Of a stretch of 57,215 nt of DNA, positions 54,745 through 57,215 are shown in pieces (position 1 is the first letter of the stretch; every line of letters starts with the position of its first letter). The DNA is taken from NCBI GenBank assembly GCA_009785545.1, contig WQWD01000002.1:1-57215 (forward strand). Direction: 5' to 3'. Source of the stretch: Treponema sp. GTDB lineage: Bacteria; Spirochaetota; Spirochaetia; Treponematales; Breznakiellaceae. The notes under the pieces are model-generated. The model saw only the letters and a list, made by a program, of their open reading frames with translations, was not told the origin of the DNA and made no database searches. The position numbers and the translations under genes are program-made.

Positions 54745-57215
54745 ATGAAATTTAGAGTTTTTGCGATTTTTTTGTTTTTCTTGGCAGGTTTGTGCTTTGC
54801 TCAGGAAACGGCAAATGCAAACGGTGAAGAAGACTGGTATCTTGGAAGACCTATCAGAGATATAACTTTTTCCGGGTTAAGGAATATTCACGCTTCAGAA
54901 CTTGATGGGATAATGAACCCTTTCAGAGGGCGTCTTTTCGATTACAGTTTGTTTTGGGAAATTTCCGGCAGGCTCTGGGCGTTGGAATATTTTGATCAAG
55001 TCGAACCTTCACTTCGGCGGGGCGGTATCGGCGGCAATGATGTTGTTATCAATTTTACTGTTGTTGAACGCCCGACTATTAACAGAATAACTTTTGTCGG
55101 GAATAATAATATACGGCGTACGGAATTAAACGACGCTATAATGACACGGTCACGTGATATACACAATCAGGCAAGACTGCGTTCTGACATCGAAGCTATT
55201 ACCAATTTGTATATTGAACGAGGTTATCCGAATGTAGTTGTTACCGTTTCCGAAATACCGGCGGACAACCAGACAATCAATCTTGTTTTTAATATTGTTG
55301 AAGGCGGCAGAATAACTATCTCAAGAATTGAGTTTCATGGCAATTCAAGGTTTTCTAACAGACAGTTAAGAGGCCAGTTGTCATTAAGAGCGAGCTCTCT
55401 TTTAAATGACGGAGCGTTTCAGGAAGCAAAACTTATCGCGGACAGGCAGGCTTTAACAAGGTTTTACCATGATCGCGGATATATCAATATGCAGGTAAGA
55501 GACGTTACTCGAACAATCGATACAGATGACGGCAGAGGAACAAATTTGATTCTTACTTTCATGATTGACGAAGGCAGCGAATTCAGATTTGGCGGTATCT
55601 CATTTGCGGGCAATGTAATTTTTTCTGATACTCAGCTTCAAAGGCTTGTCACTTCCAGAGTAGGCGATGTTGTTAATATGAGCCGTCTTGAAAACGATAT
55701 GCAGCGTGTATCAGACCTTTATTTTGAGAACGGATATATTTTTAATTCAATTACAAGAATACCTGAAATAAATAACGAAACCAATACGATTTCGTATACG
55801 ATTCATATCATTGAAAGAGGAAGAGTCTACGTTGAAAGTATTACGGTTATTGGAAACAGGAAAACCAGAGAGGAGGTAATTTTACGGGAAATCCCGTTGG
55901 TTCCAGGTGATGTTTTTTCTAGAACAAAAATAATGGACGCAATGAGAAATCTTTTTAACCTTCAATATTTTTCCATGATAATTCCCGATACATTGCCGGG
56001 AAGTACCGAAAACTTAATGGATTTGGTCTTTACTGTGGAAGAAATGCCCACAACAGATATTTCATTTGGTCTTACCTTTTCCGGAAGTGCAGACCCTGAT
56101 GCGTTCCCAATTTCCGGGCTTTTAAGATGGAATGATCGTAATTTGGCGGGAACCGGAAATGAACTTGGTGTCGAGATAAATTCGTCAGTTGTTGACTCTT
56201 CTAATTTTTCAGTCAATTATCTTCACAGGTGGGCTTTTGGATTGCCTTTATCGCTTGGTATAGACTTATCCGCTTTTTATTCCACTCGTTTTGCAACGAT
56301 GAATAACCAAAATCCGGTTTGGTTTGGAAATGAACCTTGGGCGTTTCCTGATGGTTTCAATTCACGGGAAGAATTTGACGCTGCCGGCAGAATTCCTGCC
56401 AGAGATTATTTGATGGATTATGACCAGTGGTTTTTATCACTCGGTGTTAATACAGGATACAGATGGCTTACCCCTGCGGGCATTTTTGGTCTGAGCGGTG
56501 GAGTAAGATTTGGTATCTTGCGAAACTCTTATGACGAACTTTACAGACCTTTTGATCCTGTTCTTAGAGCCGGAAACAATACCTGGATTCCAAGACATTC
56601 AATTTGGATGGCGATGTCGCTCGATCAACGGGATATTTTTTGGGATCCAAGCAGAGGTTTCTTTCTTTCTCAACGTTTTGGGTTTCACGGTTTAGGGGAT
56701 AACGAAAGAGAGCATTTCCTCCGCACCGATACAAGGTTTCAGTTTTTCCATACTTTATTAAATATTCCTGTGACAGAAAACTGGAATTTCAGAACGATAT
56801 TTGCGTTTCATACAGGATTATCACTGATTTTACCTCAACCTCAATTTTTGGGTGATGGACGCAGAGATGAGCATGGAAATCCCAGAATAGAAGACTCAAA
56901 CCGTCTTGCTGTAGACGGGATGTTTGTAGGAAGAGGGTGGAGTGATCAATTTAGATTTAAAGGACACTTGCTTTTAGATAGTTGGGTAGAATTAAGATTC
57001 CCGCTTGTTCCCGGAGTTTTGGCGTTTGATTTGTTTTTTGACAGCGCCGGAATTGAGAACCCGGACAGATTAGGAGATTATTTCGCCGCTTTTAGCTGGG
57101 AAAGACTTAGGTTTAGTTATGGCGGAGGTATACGCTTTACAATTCCGCAATTCCCGATCCGTTTAAGTTTGGCAAGACGGTTTAGAATTATAGACGGCGA
57201 AGTTCAATGGCAGTC
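54745..57215 (+). CDS. bamA: BamA/Omp85 outer-membrane assembly factor, truncated by window end
   Basis: MKFRVFAIFLFFLAGLCFAQETANA signal; POTRA-like repeats (IRDITFSGLRNIHASEL; INRITFVGNNNIRRTEL; ISRIEFHGNSRFSNRQLRGQL). Absent from the ORF track because no stop lies in the window. Confidence 0.92.
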   Translation, partial: MKFRVFAIFLFFLAGLCFAQETANANGEEDWYLGRPIRDITFSGLRNIHASELDGIMNPFRGRLFDYSLFWEISGRLWALEYFDQVEPSLRRGGIGGNDVVINFTVVERPTINRITFVGNNNIRRTELNDAIMTRSRDIHNQARLRSDIEAITNLYIERGYPNVVVTVSEIPADNQTINLVFNIVEGGRITISRIEFHGNSRFSNRQLRGQLSLRASSLLNDGAFQEAKLIADRQALTRFYHDRGYINMQVRDVTRTIDTDDGRGTNLILTFMIDEGSEFRFGGISFAGNVIFSDTQLQRLVTSRVGDVVNMSRLENDMQRVSDLYFENGYIFNSITRIPEINNETNTISYTIHIIERGRVYVESITVIGNRKTREEVILREIPLVPGDVFSRTKIMDAMRNLFNLQYFSMIIPDTLPGSTENLMDLVFTVEEMPTTDISFGLTFSGSADPDAFPISGLLRWNDRNLAGTGNELGVEINSSVVDSSNFSVNYLHRWAFGLPLSLGIDLSAFYSTRFATMNNQNPVWFGNEPWAFPDGFNSREEFDAAGRIPARDYLMDYDQWFLSLGVNTGYRWLTPAGIFGLSGGVRFGILRNSYDELYRPFDPVLRAGNNTWIPRHSIWMAMSLDQRDIFWDPSRGFFLSQRFGFHGLGDNEREHFLRTDTRFQFFHTLLNIPVTENWNFRTIFAFHTGLSLILPQPQFLGDGRRDEHGNPRIEDSNRLAVDGMFVGRGWSDQFRFKGHLLLDSWVELRFPLVPGVLAFDLFFDSAGIENPDRLGDYFAAFSWERLRFSYGGGIRFTIPQFPIRLSLARRFRIIDGEVQWQ

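Overview
The window carries an almost complete integrated prophage of about 46.7 kb in a chromosome that looks spirochaete/Treponema-like (host assignment is inference). The prophage sits in a tRNA-His(GTG) gene. The intact tRNA is at 3158-3230, and a 47-bp perfect copy of its 3' part lies at 49843-49889 (attL/attR). The left chromosomal flank has poly-C tracts, a BspA-like LRR lipoprotein, a gene disrupted by a ~109-bp palindromic MITE-like element, a Gfo/Idh/MocA oxidoreductase and a long intergenic hairpin. The right flank has tRNA-Arg(TCG), TamB and a BamA homologue cut by the window end (the BamA ORF is missing from the supplied track). The prophage is mosaic: lambda-type head genes (GpA-like terminase, portal, ClpP-like protease, gpD-like, gpE-like capsid) joined to a Mu-type contractile tail (sheath, tube, tape measure, gpN, gpP with LysM, gp45-48-like). 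A lysis cassette lies inside the head cluster. Two toxin-antitoxin cassettes (YafQ-like, HicAB) lie antisense to the late genes. The leftward early region holds ParA/ParB, a primase-helicase, several DNA methyltransferases and a second tyrosine recombinase. Most noteworthy are: (1) a second, nuclease-domain-only copy of the terminase large subunit in the early region, in which three acidic positions expected to be catalytic are all replaced; (2) two fully overlapping ORFs with start codons 4 nt apart (ATGAATGA), resembling a spanin pair; (3) a T_TTT_TTA -1 frameshift site in the tail assembly chaperone; (4) AGGTCAAGT repeats at both prophage ends that look like integrase arm-type sites; (5) a HEYGH metallopeptidase-like membrane protein in the lysis cassette; (6) an AT-rich island with a second integrase and an N-6 methylase-like protein lacking NPPY. 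All family calls come from reading the translations. No searches were run.
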